Shown here: in pieces, positions 35,062 through 43,431 of the stretch
Layout: each line of letters starts with the position of its first letter
How positions within the stretch are numbered: position 1 is the stretch's first letter
From: Alphaproteobacteria bacterium
GTDB lineage: Bacteria > Pseudomonadota > Alphaproteobacteria > Rs-D84
Direction of reading: 5' to 3'
Length of the DNA: 64,000 nucleotides
Assembly: GCA_009777955.1 (NCBI GenBank)
Contig: WRKW01000003.1
Coordinates: 1 to 64,000, forward strand
Position numbers and translations under genes: made by a program
The notes under the pieces: generated by a model
Told to the model about the DNA's origin: nothing
What the model saw: the letters and a program-made list of their open reading frames with translations, nothing else
Databases searched by the model: none

Positions 35062-36717
35062 ATGAAAAAATTTGATGTAATTGTTATAGGCGGTGGGCAT
35101 GCCGGGATCGAGGCCGCCGCCGCCGCTGCGCGAATGGGTGCATTTGTTGCATTGTTCACAAAATCCCGGGATGATCTGGGGGCATTGTCATGTAATCCGT
35201 CTATCGGCGGGCCTGGAAAATCCCAACTGGTCGCGGAAATCGATGCTTTTGGCGGCATAATGCCTTTTGCCGCTGATTATTCCGGGATTCATTTTCGTAT
35301 GCTGAACATGTCCAATGGTTTTGCAACCCGCGCATTAAGGGCGCAGATTGACCGTATTTTATACCGCAAAGCTATACAAAATGAATTGTCACTACTTGAT
35401 AGCCGACTGTCGGTTATTTATGAATCCGTTGAAGTTGTCGATCTGGAAAACAAAATTATAAACGGAAAATATAAAGCACAGACGCTTGTCATAACCGCTG
35501 GAACATTTTTAAATGGTCTTGTCCATCGCGGGATTGAAAAAATCGAATCGGGTCGATTGCAAGATGATGGGACATATCAACAGCCCGACAAAAATATATC
35601 AAAAATACTCGAAAAAGCCGGATTTTCTTTGATCAGGCTTAAAACAGGAACTCCCGCGCGACTGTATGCAAACAGCATAGATTTTTCCAAATGCCAAATA
35701 CAGCCGGGCGATGAAAACCACGAATATTTTTCGAAAAATAAAAAGAATTCAACCAACAATCGGCGATTAAATTGTTATATAACAAGAACGACCGCTTACA
35801 CCCATGAAATTATTCGTGATAACATCTCGGACGCACCGATGTATAACGGCGGCATCACTGGCACCGGTCCACGGTACTGTCCGTCACTTGAAGACAAGGT
35901 TATGCGTTTTCCAGAACACGAAAGTCATCAGATATTTCTAGAACCAGAAACAGCCGATGGCGAACTAATTTATCCAAACGGCCTTTCTACCAGCATGTCT
36001 GCCGATGTTCAGGACAAATTTTTACGCAGTATCCCGGCACTTGAAAATGTAAAGGTTGCGCGATATGGATATGCGATCGAATATGATGCCATAGATGCGC
36101 GGGCGTTGAAATCGACATTGGAATCCAAAGATATTCCGGGTTTGTTTTTCGCCGGTCAGATCAATGGTACAAGCGGATACGAAGAAGCCGCCGCCCAGGG
36201 TCTTGTCGCGGGGGCGAATGCCGCCGCCCTTGCAATGAATAAAGATTCGTTACAATTGGATCGCACCAATTCCATGATAGGGGTAATGATTGATGATATA
36301 ACAACATTGGGGGTGGATGAGCCATACCGCATGTTCACAAGCCGTGCCGAATATCGGTTAAGTCTGCGGTCGGATAATGCGATTTTTCGTTTGGGGGAAA
36401 TCGCGGTCAAACTGGGTCTGCTGACACAGGAACAGTACGAAAATATCAGAAGTCAGCAATCGGAAATCAGCAGTTCGATCGATAAAATATATGCCGGATA
36501 TATCGCGCGAAATCAGCGTGAAATTGAATCGTATAACAGGGATAAAAATATAAAAATCCCAAAGGATTTCGACTATAAATCCTTATCTGGCCTTACAAAT
36601 GAGCTGGTCGAAAAATTGACCCGCGCACGACCGGAAAATATCGCCGCGTTGTCAAAAATTCCGGGAATAACCCCGGCGGGAATAATGGTTGTTTTAAGAA
36701 AGTTAAGGGCTGGTTGA
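35062..36717 (+). CDS. mnmG: tRNA uridine 5-carboxymethylaminomethyl modification enzyme MnmG
   Basis: A 551-residue FAD protein that, with MnmE, modifies U34 of several tRNAs. FAD motif GGGHAGIEAA (9-18), CNPSIGGPGKSQLV (about 47-60), GRLQDDGTYQQ region, GLFFAGQINGTSGYEEAAAQG and a C-terminal helical end IPGITPAGIMVVLRKL are visible. It is about 70 residues shorter than the usual 620-630: the stretch between LGLLTQEQY and the YxGYI(x)RQ helix is nearly gone. The start is set by homology and the -10 box just upstream. mnmE is not in the window. Confidence 0.93.
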   Translation: MKKFDVIVIGGGHAGIEAAAAAARMGAFVALFTKSRDDLGALSCNPSIGGPGKSQLVAEIDAFGGIMPFAADYSGIHFRMLNMSNGFATRALRAQIDRILYRKAIQNELSLLDSRLSVIYESVEVVDLENKIINGKYKAQTLVITAGTFLNGLVHRGIEKIESGRLQDDGTYQQPDKNISKILEKAGFSLIRLKTGTPARLYANSIDFSKCQIQPGDENHEYFSKNKKNSTNNRRLNCYITRTTAYTHEIIRDNISDAPMYNGGITGTGPRYCPSLEDKVMRFPEHESHQIFLEPETADGELIYPNGLSTSMSADVQDKFLRSIPALENVKVARYGYAIEYDAIDARALKSTLESKDIPGLFFAGQINGTSGYEEAAAQGLVAGANAAALAMNKDSLQLDRTNSMIGVMIDDITTLGVDEPYRMFTSRAEYRLSLRSDNAIFRLGEIAVKLGLLTQEQYENIRSQQSEISSSIDKIYAGYIARNQREIESYNRDKNIKIPKDFDYKSLSGLTNELVEKLTRARPENIAALSKIPGITPAGIMVVLRKLRAG

Positions 36718-36718
36718 T

Positions 36719-36755
36719 AAAAAATCCGCGCGATGCAATCGTTGCGGATTTTTTT
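36719..36755. terminator. Bidirectional terminator between mnmG and fabG
   Basis: AAAAATCCGC and GCGGATTTTT arms with A- and T-runs on both sides, between two convergent genes; the fabG stop overlaps its right edge. Confidence 0.85.
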
Positions 36756-37488
36756 AAAATCGACCCAATCCGCCATTTACATGTATTGTTTGACCATTTA
36801 CGTATGAAGCTTCGTCCGATGCAAGATATATCGTTGCCGCCGCTATATCTTCCGGTGTACCGAATCGGCCGACTGGAATTTGTTTCATATATGTATCTTT
36901 AAGTTCTTCTGGTAATACATCTGTCATTGCGGTCTTGATAAAACCCGGTGCTATACAGTTGGCTGTTATGCCGCGGCTTGCTACTTCGGCGGCGATGCTT
37001 TTCGTCATGGCGGCAATCGCGCCTTTGCTGGCTGCGTAATTGGATTGTCCCGGTCCGCCGATATGTCCGATTATAGATGATATATTTATTATACGCCCGA
37101 ACTTGTTTTTCATCATCGGCATAATTGCCGCGCGGCAAAGTTGAAACGCAGCGCGCAGGTTTACGCGAATAACTTCATCGAATTGTTCGTCTGTCATGCG
37201 CATCAAAAGGGTATCCCGGGTTAATCCGGCATTATTGACCAGAATGTCGATTTTACCGGCTTTTTCTATGGTTTTTACAATTAAATCCGCCGCCGCGCCG
37301 GTTGCATCAAGATTTGTCGGGATAACTATTGATCCGTGAATCTGATTTGCAAGCTCGTTAAGTTTAGATTCATTCCGACCCGTCAGAACTATGGTTGCGC
37401 CCTGGGCGGAAAGTCCTTTGGCGATTGCTTCGCCGATTCCCCCGGTTGCCCCGGTGACCAATGCCGTTTTGTTTTTTAATGAAAACAT
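36754..37488 (-). CDS. fabG: 3-oxoacyl-ACP reductase
   Basis: A 244-residue SDR enzyme of type II fatty-acid synthesis. Cofactor motif TGATGGIGEAIA (12-23), NNAG, catalytic Ser-Tyr-Lys in NISSIIG and YAASKGAI, C-terminal VNGQTIHVNGGL. AAGGAG precedes the ATG. Last of a minus-strand run fabD, small ORF, tdk, fabG. No acpP or fabF follows. Confidence 0.94.
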   Translation of the reverse strand: MFSLKNKTALVTGATGGIGEAIAKGLSAQGATIVLTGRNESKLNELANQIHGSIVIPTNLDATGAAADLIVKTIEKAGKIDILVNNAGLTRDTLLMRMTDEQFDEVIRVNLRAAFQLCRAAIMPMMKNKFGRIINISSIIGHIGGPGQSNYAASKGAIAAMTKSIAAEVASRGITANCIAPGFIKTAMTDVLPEELKDTYMKQIPVGRFGTPEDIAAATIYLASDEASYVNGQTIHVNGGLGRF

Positions 37489-37491
37489 TTT

Positions 37492-38079
37492 TTACTCCTT
37501 TATTTTTTGCCCATGATATTTTTCATAAAAATGCGGTCTGCAAACGGACATATAAATGTCGTCGCCGATACATATTTGCGCGCCTTTACGGATTATATTA
37601 CCGTTGCTGTCAAAGCGCAGATGATGTGTCGCAAGGCTTTCACAATTTTGAATCTGGCAGCTGGTGCGAAGCTGGTGAAGAACTGCGCCGGATTCGATAA
37701 GTTTTTTTGCACCCGGAAACATGGTTCCATCGGAATCAACCATAAGGCCATAGCACATTATGGTCTTGCCATGAACGTCGGCCAGTGTAACCAGGCTTTC
37801 GATGGAATCCGGTGTGAAAAATTGTGCTTCGTCGACAAGAATCCTGCGGACATCCGGGAAGCTGCAAAGTATATAATCGACCTTTATGCTGACCAGTGGT
37901 TGGGCGGGGCATTCTATACCCATCCGAGATACTATTTTGTTTTCAGAAAAACGGTTGTCCAGCTCCGGTTTTATAGCGATTGTTCGGATTCCCGATTTTG
38001 TTGAAGTATAATGGGTCTGGATCAGTTGCACTGATTTTCCAGCACTCATAGTTCCGTAAAAAAAGTGAAGTTTGCTCAT
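37492..38079 (-). CDS. tdk: Thymidine kinase
   Basis: A 195-residue type II thymidine kinase that salvages thymidine. P-loop GTMSAGKSVQ (9-18), DEAQFF (about 83-88), a lasso-loop CxxxxC and CxxxxxxxxxxxC zinc ligands (CQIQNC and CIGDDIYMSVC). It starts 1 nt after the TAG of the upstream small gene and ends 3 bp before fabG. Confidence 0.95.
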   Translation of the reverse strand: MSKLHFFYGTMSAGKSVQLIQTHYTSTKSGIRTIAIKPELDNRFSENKIVSRMGIECPAQPLVSIKVDYILCSFPDVRRILVDEAQFFTPDSIESLVTLADVHGKTIMCYGLMVDSDGTMFPGAKKLIESGAVLHQLRTSCQIQNCESLATHHLRFDSNGNIIRKGAQICIGDDIYMSVCRPHFYEKYHGQKIKE

Positions 38080-38080
38080 G

Positions 38081-38356
38081 CTATTTATTTTTTTCTAAAT
38101 ACTTTTGTAATTTTACTTTATGAATCTGGGACCAATTGTTTTGCTCTCTCAATTCTCTGATTCGTCCGATATGGGCAGAGCTGGGTCTGTATTTGATAAT
38201 TTTCGGATATTTTTTCGGTTTGATTCTTTCCTTCATACCGTCTGTTAATTCGATATCTATATCCGCTTCATATTCCAATTTTATCAAATTTAGCTTGAAC
38301 TCCGTTAATGTTTTGCATTGGCGGTATTCGCGTTTATGTTCTCTTTCTTTTGCCAT
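38081..38356 (-). CDS. Small basic protein of unknown function
   Basis: A 91-residue, Lys- and Arg-rich protein (MAKEREHKREYRQCKTL onward) without membrane segments or recognised motifs. Its ATG is 1 nt after the fabD stop and tdk begins 1 nt after its own stop, so tight operon packing argues it is real. No family recognised. Confidence 0.65.
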   Translation of the reverse strand: MAKEREHKREYRQCKTLTEFKLNLIKLEYEADIDIELTDGMKERIKPKKYPKIIKYRPSSAHIGRIRELREQNNWSQIHKVKLQKYLEKNK

Positions 38357-38357
38357 T

Positions 38358-39251
38358 TCAAACTTCCAATTTATTTGCCGTCAATTCGGGAACTATTCTT
38401 TGGGTCATGCCGGTCAGTATGTTGCCGGGTCCGACTTCGATTGTTTCTGTAATTCCAAGTGCTGGCAAAGCCAGGATGGTTTCACGCCAACGGACACCGT
38501 GTGTTATCTGGTAAACCAGCGCGTCCTTGATTTCCATGGGATCGGTCATGGGGGCACAGGTTTTGTTGGAAATCATCGGAACCCGTGGGGTTTTCAGTTC
38601 TATATTTTCAAGTGCTTTGTGCATTTCGATTGCAACCGGTTCCATCAGACGCGAATGCGGCGGTACCGATAGTGGCAACAGCATCGCGCGCTTTGCGCCG
38701 GCATTTTTTGCTTTTTCCATTGCGTGCAGAATTGTTGCCTTGCTTCCGGAAATTACTATCTGTCCCGGCGCATTGTCGTTTGCTATATCACATACGCCGC
38801 CTATTTCTGATTCAGCGTCACGACAGATGTCGATCAATACTTCAAAATTCAGGCCAAGTATAACCGCCATCGCGCCCTGCCCCGCTGGTACGGCCCGTTG
38901 CATGGAATCCCCGCGCAAGCGGAGCAGTCGTGCGGCATCAGACAATGACAATGCATCCGCAGCGCAAAGCGCGGTATATTCGCCCAGGCTGTGGCCGGCC
39001 ACAAATGGTGTCAGTTCTGGATTTGCGGCACGTAAAATTGCGATGCTTACTGTCATAATGGCTGGCTGGACATTGGCCGTCATGGTAAGTTCGTCCATAG
39101 ACCCATTGAATATTACACGGGATAGCTTTTGGTTCAGCGCATCATCAACTTCGTCGAAAACCGCACGGGCGATCGGATAATTGTCATAAAGATCTTTTCC
39201 CATGCCGACAAATTGTGATCCCTGTCCCGGGAATATGAAAATAGAAGACAT
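38358..39251 (-). CDS. fabD: Malonyl-CoA:ACP transacylase
   Basis: A 297-residue enzyme that charges ACP with malonate. FPGQGSQFVGMG (8-19), active Ser in GHSLGEYTAL (about 88-97), and SVPPHSRLM with the catalytic His. The ATG at 39251 has AAAGGAG 6 nt upstream; a frame to 39299 adds residues unlike the family. A promoter (TTGATA, 17 bp, TACAAT) lies at about 39264-39292. Confidence 0.95.
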   Translation of the reverse strand: MSSIFIFPGQGSQFVGMGKDLYDNYPIARAVFDEVDDALNQKLSRVIFNGSMDELTMTANVQPAIMTVSIAILRAANPELTPFVAGHSLGEYTALCAADALSLSDAARLLRLRGDSMQRAVPAGQGAMAVILGLNFEVLIDICRDAESEIGGVCDIANDNAPGQIVISGSKATILHAMEKAKNAGAKRAMLLPLSVPPHSRLMEPVAIEMHKALENIELKTPRVPMISNKTCAPMTDPMEIKDALVYQITHGVRWRETILALPALGITETIEVGPGNILTGMTQRIVPELTANKLEV

Positions 39252-39404
39252 ACGTGAACTCCTTTGGCCAATTGTAAGACAATATTTTGCAGCTATCAAT
39301 CATAAAATAATGCCCGAATTTTGGACTTAATTTAAAAAATTGTGTGATTAATAATAAATCTATTCTTGCAAAGATATATGGTAATTTTTTATGATTAAAG
39401 CATT

Positions 39405-40040
39405 ATGTTAAAAAGCGGACGTTTTTTATTTCGAATGGTTGTCGTTGCACTTGCTATTGCAACGCAATCCGTGTTTGCCGCAATCCCGGAAAATACAGAG
39501 ATCGACATTGCGTCTACATCCTATGTCAGGGGTGCCGTTGCCAGCATTGTTTCTGCTTTGGATGAAAAGGCATCTGTTGCGGATTTGTCACAGGTTGCGT
39601 TCAGCGGTGACTATAACGACCTGGCAAACAAGCCGGACAACAGCCATGCAAGTATTTACGAAGTCCGGTCGAATTCAATTTCTGATGCGGTTACTGGAAA
39701 TTCATTTTCGGTTGAAATGGATGGATTAATATTCAGTGCGATAAAGCAAGGCCAGGCGAACTATTGGTCTGTTCGCATTATTAATAATTCTGGCACCACC
39801 CGTTCCATCAGTACCAGCTGGACGCAGATATACGGCGGGCTCCAGGGGGTTACAAAGGAAAATTTAAATTTTACCCATGGCAGTGAACATAATCCGGATT
39901 CAGAAAATGGCGATTTGGGATATGGTAAACAGGATACTGGGATAACATACCTGTTTGATCATACGAACATGCATCTTTACAGATGGGTCGTGACAGTATA
40001 TGTAAACAGGGCGGTCATGGCGGTTGGAAAATTACATTAA
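39405..40040 (+). CDS. Exported protein with phage tail-fibre-like motif
   Basis: A 211-residue protein with a signal peptide (ending SVFAA, about residue 26). The segment AFSGDYNDLANKPD (64-77) is the short motif seen repeatedly in phage tail fibres and bacterial surface proteins (SGxYxDLxxKP). The rest is beta-rich, with Trp-containing strands, and has no recognised domain. It is monocistronic and converges with queH, overlapping its stop by 4 bp. Probably a surface or appendage protein; could derive from prophage. Confidence 0.65.
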   Translation: MLKSGRFLFRMVVVALAIATQSVFAAIPENTEIDIASTSYVRGAVASIVSALDEKASVADLSQVAFSGDYNDLANKPDNSHASIYEVRSNSISDAVTGNSFSVEMDGLIFSAIKQGQANYWSVRIINNSGTTRSISTSWTQIYGGLQGVTKENLNFTHGSEHNPDSENGDLGYGKQDTGITYLFDHTNMHLYRWVVTVYVNRAVMAVGKLH

Positions 40041-40579
40041 GTATTGCCGGTTGTTTTTACAGAAAATTCGCATCCGCAATAATTTTGACGATAAAAACCG
40101 GCTTTTTCGATCATTTTCTGTCCGATTTGTTTATCCCAATTTATGGGAATATATCTTATAGATCCGGTGATGTTTTTGGCCGCATCATCCACCTGTGATT
40201 GATCTTTATGGCGTGATAATCCGAATACTGATGCAATTGCATCATATCCATTTTGCTTTGCCCATTTTGCCCCGAAAGCGAATCGATGCTTAAAACATTC
40301 CGTGCAACGCTGGCCGCGTTCCGGCCCGGCCTCTTTTCCACGGATACATGACAGCCATTCATCATGTGCCCAATCGCCGACCGCGTATCGAACGCAAAGC
40401 GATTCGCAAAGACGGATTTGTTCCGTCAATCGCCGCTGGTATTCCGATTCGGGAAATATATTGGGATTATAGAACAGGACGCAGAAATCCGCGCCCTGTT
40501 CTTTAAGTTGCAAAATCGCACCGGCACTGCATGGCGCGCAACACGACATCAGACAAATGCGCAAATTATTTTTTGACAT
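40037..40579 (-). CDS. queH: Epoxyqueuosine reductase QueH
   Basis: A 180-residue non-B12 enzyme for the last step of queuosine synthesis in tRNA. Four conserved cysteine sites: MSCCAPCS (12-19), C in LCESLC, CTECF (about 91-95) and NYCGCEFS at the end, as in the QueH/DUF208 family. Its start overlaps the metG stop by 14 bp. Confidence 0.92.
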   Translation of the reverse strand: MSKNNLRICLMSCCAPCSAGAILQLKEQGADFCVLFYNPNIFPESEYQRRLTEQIRLCESLCVRYAVGDWAHDEWLSCIRGKEAGPERGQRCTECFKHRFAFGAKWAKQNGYDAIASVFGLSRHKDQSQVDDAAKNITGSIRYIPINWDKQIGQKMIEKAGFYRQNYCGCEFSVKTTGNT

Positions 40580-42233
40580 ACTTTGTTGTCATTTCTGCGA
40601 TTTTTTCGGCATCTATCCGGTCGAATAGATTTTCCGGAACTGTGAACTCTTGCCCGTCTTTGATTCGGCGTTCGTATTTATCGGGCCAGTTTGATGACAG
40701 ATAATCATCTGCCCCGACAAATATTTTTTTCATCTTTTCTGAGGTTTTTGGAATAAATGGCGCGGATACTCTGGCATAAAAATCGATAAGCTGAAAGCAT
40801 TCGTTTAATATCGCCCCTGCCCTATCCATATCGCCGTTTTTGACCAAAGTCCAGGGTTCATTTTGTGCCATGAATTCGTTGCCGGTCGCCCACAGCTCTC
40901 GCAATGCGGCGACAGCTTTGCGAAATTCGCATGCTTCCAGCGAACCAGTCAGTTCGGAAAGTTTTTCGTTAAGGGTGCTTTCGAATCCGGCAACATCAAA
41001 TCCCCGGGATGGCGGGCACAAATTTCCAAAATTCTTTTCGGTCAGCTTGCAGACACGCGAAACAAAATTTCCAAGAATTCCGTTCAAATCCTTGTTCACT
41101 ATGTCGGCGAACCGTTGGATGGTAAAATCCGTATCGTCGGTTTCGGGCGTACTTGCTATCAATGAATAACGCCAACAATCCGCCGGTGCGTCATTTATTG
41201 CGTCGTTCAAGAACACCCCATGACCCGTGGATTTAGAAGTTTTTCCGCCTTCGAAATTCAGAAAGTTGTTCGCTTTTAATACATCGACGGTTTTCCAGTT
41301 GTCGTTCATAGCCAATTGTTGTTCTGGAAAAAACACCGAATGGAATGCCACATTATCCTTTCCCATAAACTGGGTGTAATGACAGTCGTCACCGGCCTTC
41401 CACCATTCTGCCCAGTTTGGTGTCGCGGCCTGTGATATAGAAACATATCCCCACGGGGCATCAAACCAGACATAAAAAACCTTGTCTTCATAACCGGGTT
41501 TATTTACCGGAATGCCCCATTTCAGATCGCGTGTAATGGGTGTGTCGCGCAGTCCTTCGTCCAGCCATTTATTGGCGATTGAAAGTGCTGTTTTGGGCCA
41601 GCCGCGTCGTGTACCTATCCATTCGCGCAGTTTTCCTTCCATCGCGCTGGCGCGAAAGTACAGGTGTTTCGTATCGCGCCAATCTATATTATGGCTTCCG
41701 GAAATTACAGAACGTGGATTTATCAAATCTGTTGGTTCCAGCACGCTTCCACAACCTGAATCGCATTGATCTCCCCGTGCTTTATCATTGCCACATTTGG
41801 GACAGGTGCCCTCTATAAATCGGTCGGCCAGGAACATTTTATCGTCGACGGAATAGGGCTGTCGCGTTGTTCGTTCTTCAATCAGGCCCTGTTCGTCCAG
41901 ACGGGTAAATAAATTTTGTATCAGATCTTTGTGCAGTTCTGTATGTGTCCGACCGTAAAAGTCAAACTGCATATTAAAATTACAAAAGTCTTGTTCTTGG
42001 AGTATGCGGTATTTATCGACATATTCTTCAATTGGTATATTTTCTTTCAAGGCACCTATTTCTGATGCGGTTCCATGTTCATCGGCACCGCATACAAACA
42101 GAACGTCGCGGCCGCGTGCGCGGCAGAATCGTGCGTATACATCGGCCGGCAAATAGACCCCGCAGAAATGTCCGATATGCATGACATTATTAACATAGGG
42201 CAGGGCGGAAGTTATAAGATATTTGTTTTTCAT
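40566..42233 (-). CDS. metG: Methionine-tRNA ligase
   Basis: A 555-residue class I synthetase. HIGH motif in NNVMHIGHF (14-22), a zinc knuckle CPKCGNDKARGDQCDSGC (about 140-157), KMSKS as GGKTSKSTGHG (about 340), and a helical anticodon domain. The C-terminal dimer/EMAP domain of longer forms is absent. A promoter lies at 42260-42288; no clear Shine-Dalgarno sequence precedes the ATG. Confidence 0.95.
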   Translation of the reverse strand: MKNKYLITSALPYVNNVMHIGHFCGVYLPADVYARFCRARGRDVLFVCGADEHGTASEIGALKENIPIEEYVDKYRILQEQDFCNFNMQFDFYGRTHTELHKDLIQNLFTRLDEQGLIEERTTRQPYSVDDKMFLADRFIEGTCPKCGNDKARGDQCDSGCGSVLEPTDLINPRSVISGSHNIDWRDTKHLYFRASAMEGKLREWIGTRRGWPKTALSIANKWLDEGLRDTPITRDLKWGIPVNKPGYEDKVFYVWFDAPWGYVSISQAATPNWAEWWKAGDDCHYTQFMGKDNVAFHSVFFPEQQLAMNDNWKTVDVLKANNFLNFEGGKTSKSTGHGVFLNDAINDAPADCWRYSLIASTPETDDTDFTIQRFADIVNKDLNGILGNFVSRVCKLTEKNFGNLCPPSRGFDVAGFESTLNEKLSELTGSLEACEFRKAVAALRELWATGNEFMAQNEPWTLVKNGDMDRAGAILNECFQLIDFYARVSAPFIPKTSEKMKKIFVGADDYLSSNWPDKYERRIKDGQEFTVPENLFDRIDAEKIAEMTTKYVKK

Positions 42234-42259
42234 GTTTGGTATCCATATTTTTCGGCCTT

Positions 42260-42288
42260 ATCATACAGGACAAGGCTGGTTGATACAA
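42260..42288 (-). promoter_or_regulatory. metG promoter
   Basis: Minus strand TTGTAT (42283-42288), 17 bp, TATGAT (42260-42265), 27 bp before the ATG. No leader peptide or T-box was found here. Confidence 0.6.
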
Positions 42289-42466
42289 TTGTTATTTGGA
42301 AAAATTTTGGGTATGGGAATCAGTTGCGCGCGCAGCGCATCATTCGGGCAGAAAAGATGAATATATCGTAATTCATGTTTCTATTTTTGTGGTTAACCTT
42401 GTCCGTCATAATGAAACAAAGGCGGATAATTTTTTTAACCCTGTTTTACTTTATAACGAAAAACCT

Positions 42467-42543
42467 TGGTGGACGCGAGAAGACTCGAACTTCCGACCCC
42501 CTCCATGTCAAGGAGATACTCTAACCAACTGAGCTACGCGTCC
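42467..42543 (-). tRNA. tRNA-Val (GAC)
   Basis: A 77-nt cloverleaf with encoded CCA: acceptor GGACGCG/CGCGTCC, D arm with AGCTCAGTTGGTTAGAG, anticodon loop TTGACAT (GAC), T arm with TTCGAGTC. Its promoter (TTGATA, 16 bp, TATAAT) lies at 42554-42581. Confidence 0.95.
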
Positions 42544-42553
42544 AGCGGGTCGA

Positions 42554-42581
42554 ATTATAACAAAGATTTTACTATTATCAA
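42554..42581 (-). promoter_or_regulatory. tRNA-Val promoter
   Basis: Minus strand TTGATA (42576-42581), 16 bp, TATAAT (42554-42559), 11 bp before the tRNA 5' end. Confidence 0.75.
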
Positions 42582-42639
42582 TAAAAAACAGCGGATTATA
42601 ATTTGAAAAGCAGTGATTTGTGTAATTTTCTCCATTCTG

Positions 42640-42693
42640 TCTAATTTACATGACTAAATACAAATTGACCTTTGTCATGGTATATGGTATAAT
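42640..42693 (+). promoter_or_regulatory. Promoter of variable protein B
   Basis: TTGACC (42665-42670), 17 bp, TATAAT (42688-42693). Identical in layout to the promoters at 1-29 and 30015-30043, with homology extending about 25 bp upstream of the -35 box. Confidence 0.9.
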
Positions 42694-42720
42694 ATAAATA
42701 TACCCAAAGGAGAGAGTATC

Positions 42721-43224
42721 ATGAATACATTTAACAAAACAATAAAGATAACAAGCATCCTTGCTGTATTAACGATAATCCCATTGCATGGGTCTATTGC
42801 CGCCGTTGCGTGTGTGCCGAAACCTAATAGCCCGAGCAGTTGTCCATGGAGTGATGCCACCTATTGTTCCGCCCTTGGTATTGATGGTTATAATAGTAAT
42901 GATTGTAATAACCTATCCCTTGGGGATTGGAAATTAACGAATTGTACGGGTAGTAATGTATCAGAGTTCAGCGGAACAAGTTTGTGTTCAAGCACAAGCG
43001 GAACTACCCCTAACTTTGGTAACCCTGTTGCAGACAGCAGAAGCAACTGTTGGTGTAAGCTGACAAGCATTCCTGGGTTTAGTGTCGCTTCGTCGGCTTG
43101 GGTTTTCATGTCCGACTTCGGCGGTCCGTCCGGTTGCGCGATTTACTGCGCGTACTATTGCGCGGACGGCGCCCGGAACGCTCCCGGCTTCCGGCCGGCG
43201 CTGTTTGCGGGTCTCGGCCTTTGA
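42721..43224 (+). CDS. Exported DGR target protein (variable protein B)
   Basis: A 167-residue paralogue of the protein at 29481: signal peptide (1-30), Cys-rich body with shared blocks NLSLGDW, EFSGTSLCSSTSG and LTSIPGFSVASSAWVF, a variable block, and the common end FRPALFAGLGL. AAGGAGAG lies 7 nt upstream of ATG. It is followed by two GC-rich hairpins, a template-repeat fragment and a reverse-transcriptase-like remnant, the gene order of diversity-generating retroelements. A separate middle segment (about residues 41-62) also differs between A and B, but by ordinary divergence. Confidence 0.88.
   Translation: MNTFNKTIKITSILAVLTIIPLHGSIAAVACVPKPNSPSSCPWSDATYCSALGIDGYNSNDCNNLSLGDWKLTNCTGSNVSEFSGTSLCSSTSGTTPNFGNPVADSRSNCWCKLTSIPGFSVASSAWVFMSDFGGPSGCAIYCAYYCADGARNAPGFRPALFAGLGL
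43108..43182 (+). other. Variable region of protein B
   Basis: A block beginning ATG TCC GAC TTC after GGCTTGGGTTTTC. Against protein A it has 18 substitutions in 25 codons, 8 at position 1, 10 at position 2 and none at position 3, while interspersed TGC, GCG and CCG TCC codons are unchanged. Confidence 0.8.
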
Positions 43225-43253
43225 TAACCGTATAACGTAAATAGGTGGGGGGT

Positions 43254-43301
43254 ATGGGGGGCGGGTACCCCGCCCCCCATAGAACCCCCCTTTTTGGGGG
43301 T
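43254..43301 (+). terminator. Two GC-rich hairpins after variable protein B
   Basis: Hairpin 1: ATGGGGGGCGGG (43254-43265), 3-nt loop, perfect complement (43269-43280). Hairpin 2: ACCCCC/GGGGGT around CTTTTT (43284-43301). They may end the target-gene transcript or be part of the template RNA. No T-run follows hairpin 1. Confidence 0.5.
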
Positions 43302-43372
43302 GTATAAAAAGAGGTTCCCGGTTAAGCGTCGGGAATTGGCAAATCGCCGTATGCAGTGGTGTTCGTTTGTCG

Positions 43373-43431
43373 GTGTCGCTTCGTCGGCTTGGGTTTTCAT
43401 GAACGACAACGGCGATCCGTCCAATTGCGCA
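43373..43431 (+). repeat. DGR template repeat (truncated)
   Basis: 26 bp identical to both target genes (43373-43398) followed by 33 bp that match their variable blocks (43399-43431). All ten adenines in those 33 bp are at sites where target A, target B or both differ from it; of the 23 other bases only one is. That is adenine-specific mutagenesis, the hallmark of DGR retrohoming. Similarity stops abruptly at 43431, about 50 bp short of the end of the variable blocks, so the 3' part was probably deleted. Confidence 0.8.

Noticed and set aside
42234-42466. T-box or leader peptide before metG
   Set aside because: No UGGN-type bulge motif, no Met-rich frame and only about 20 nt between the predicted start of transcription and the ATG.
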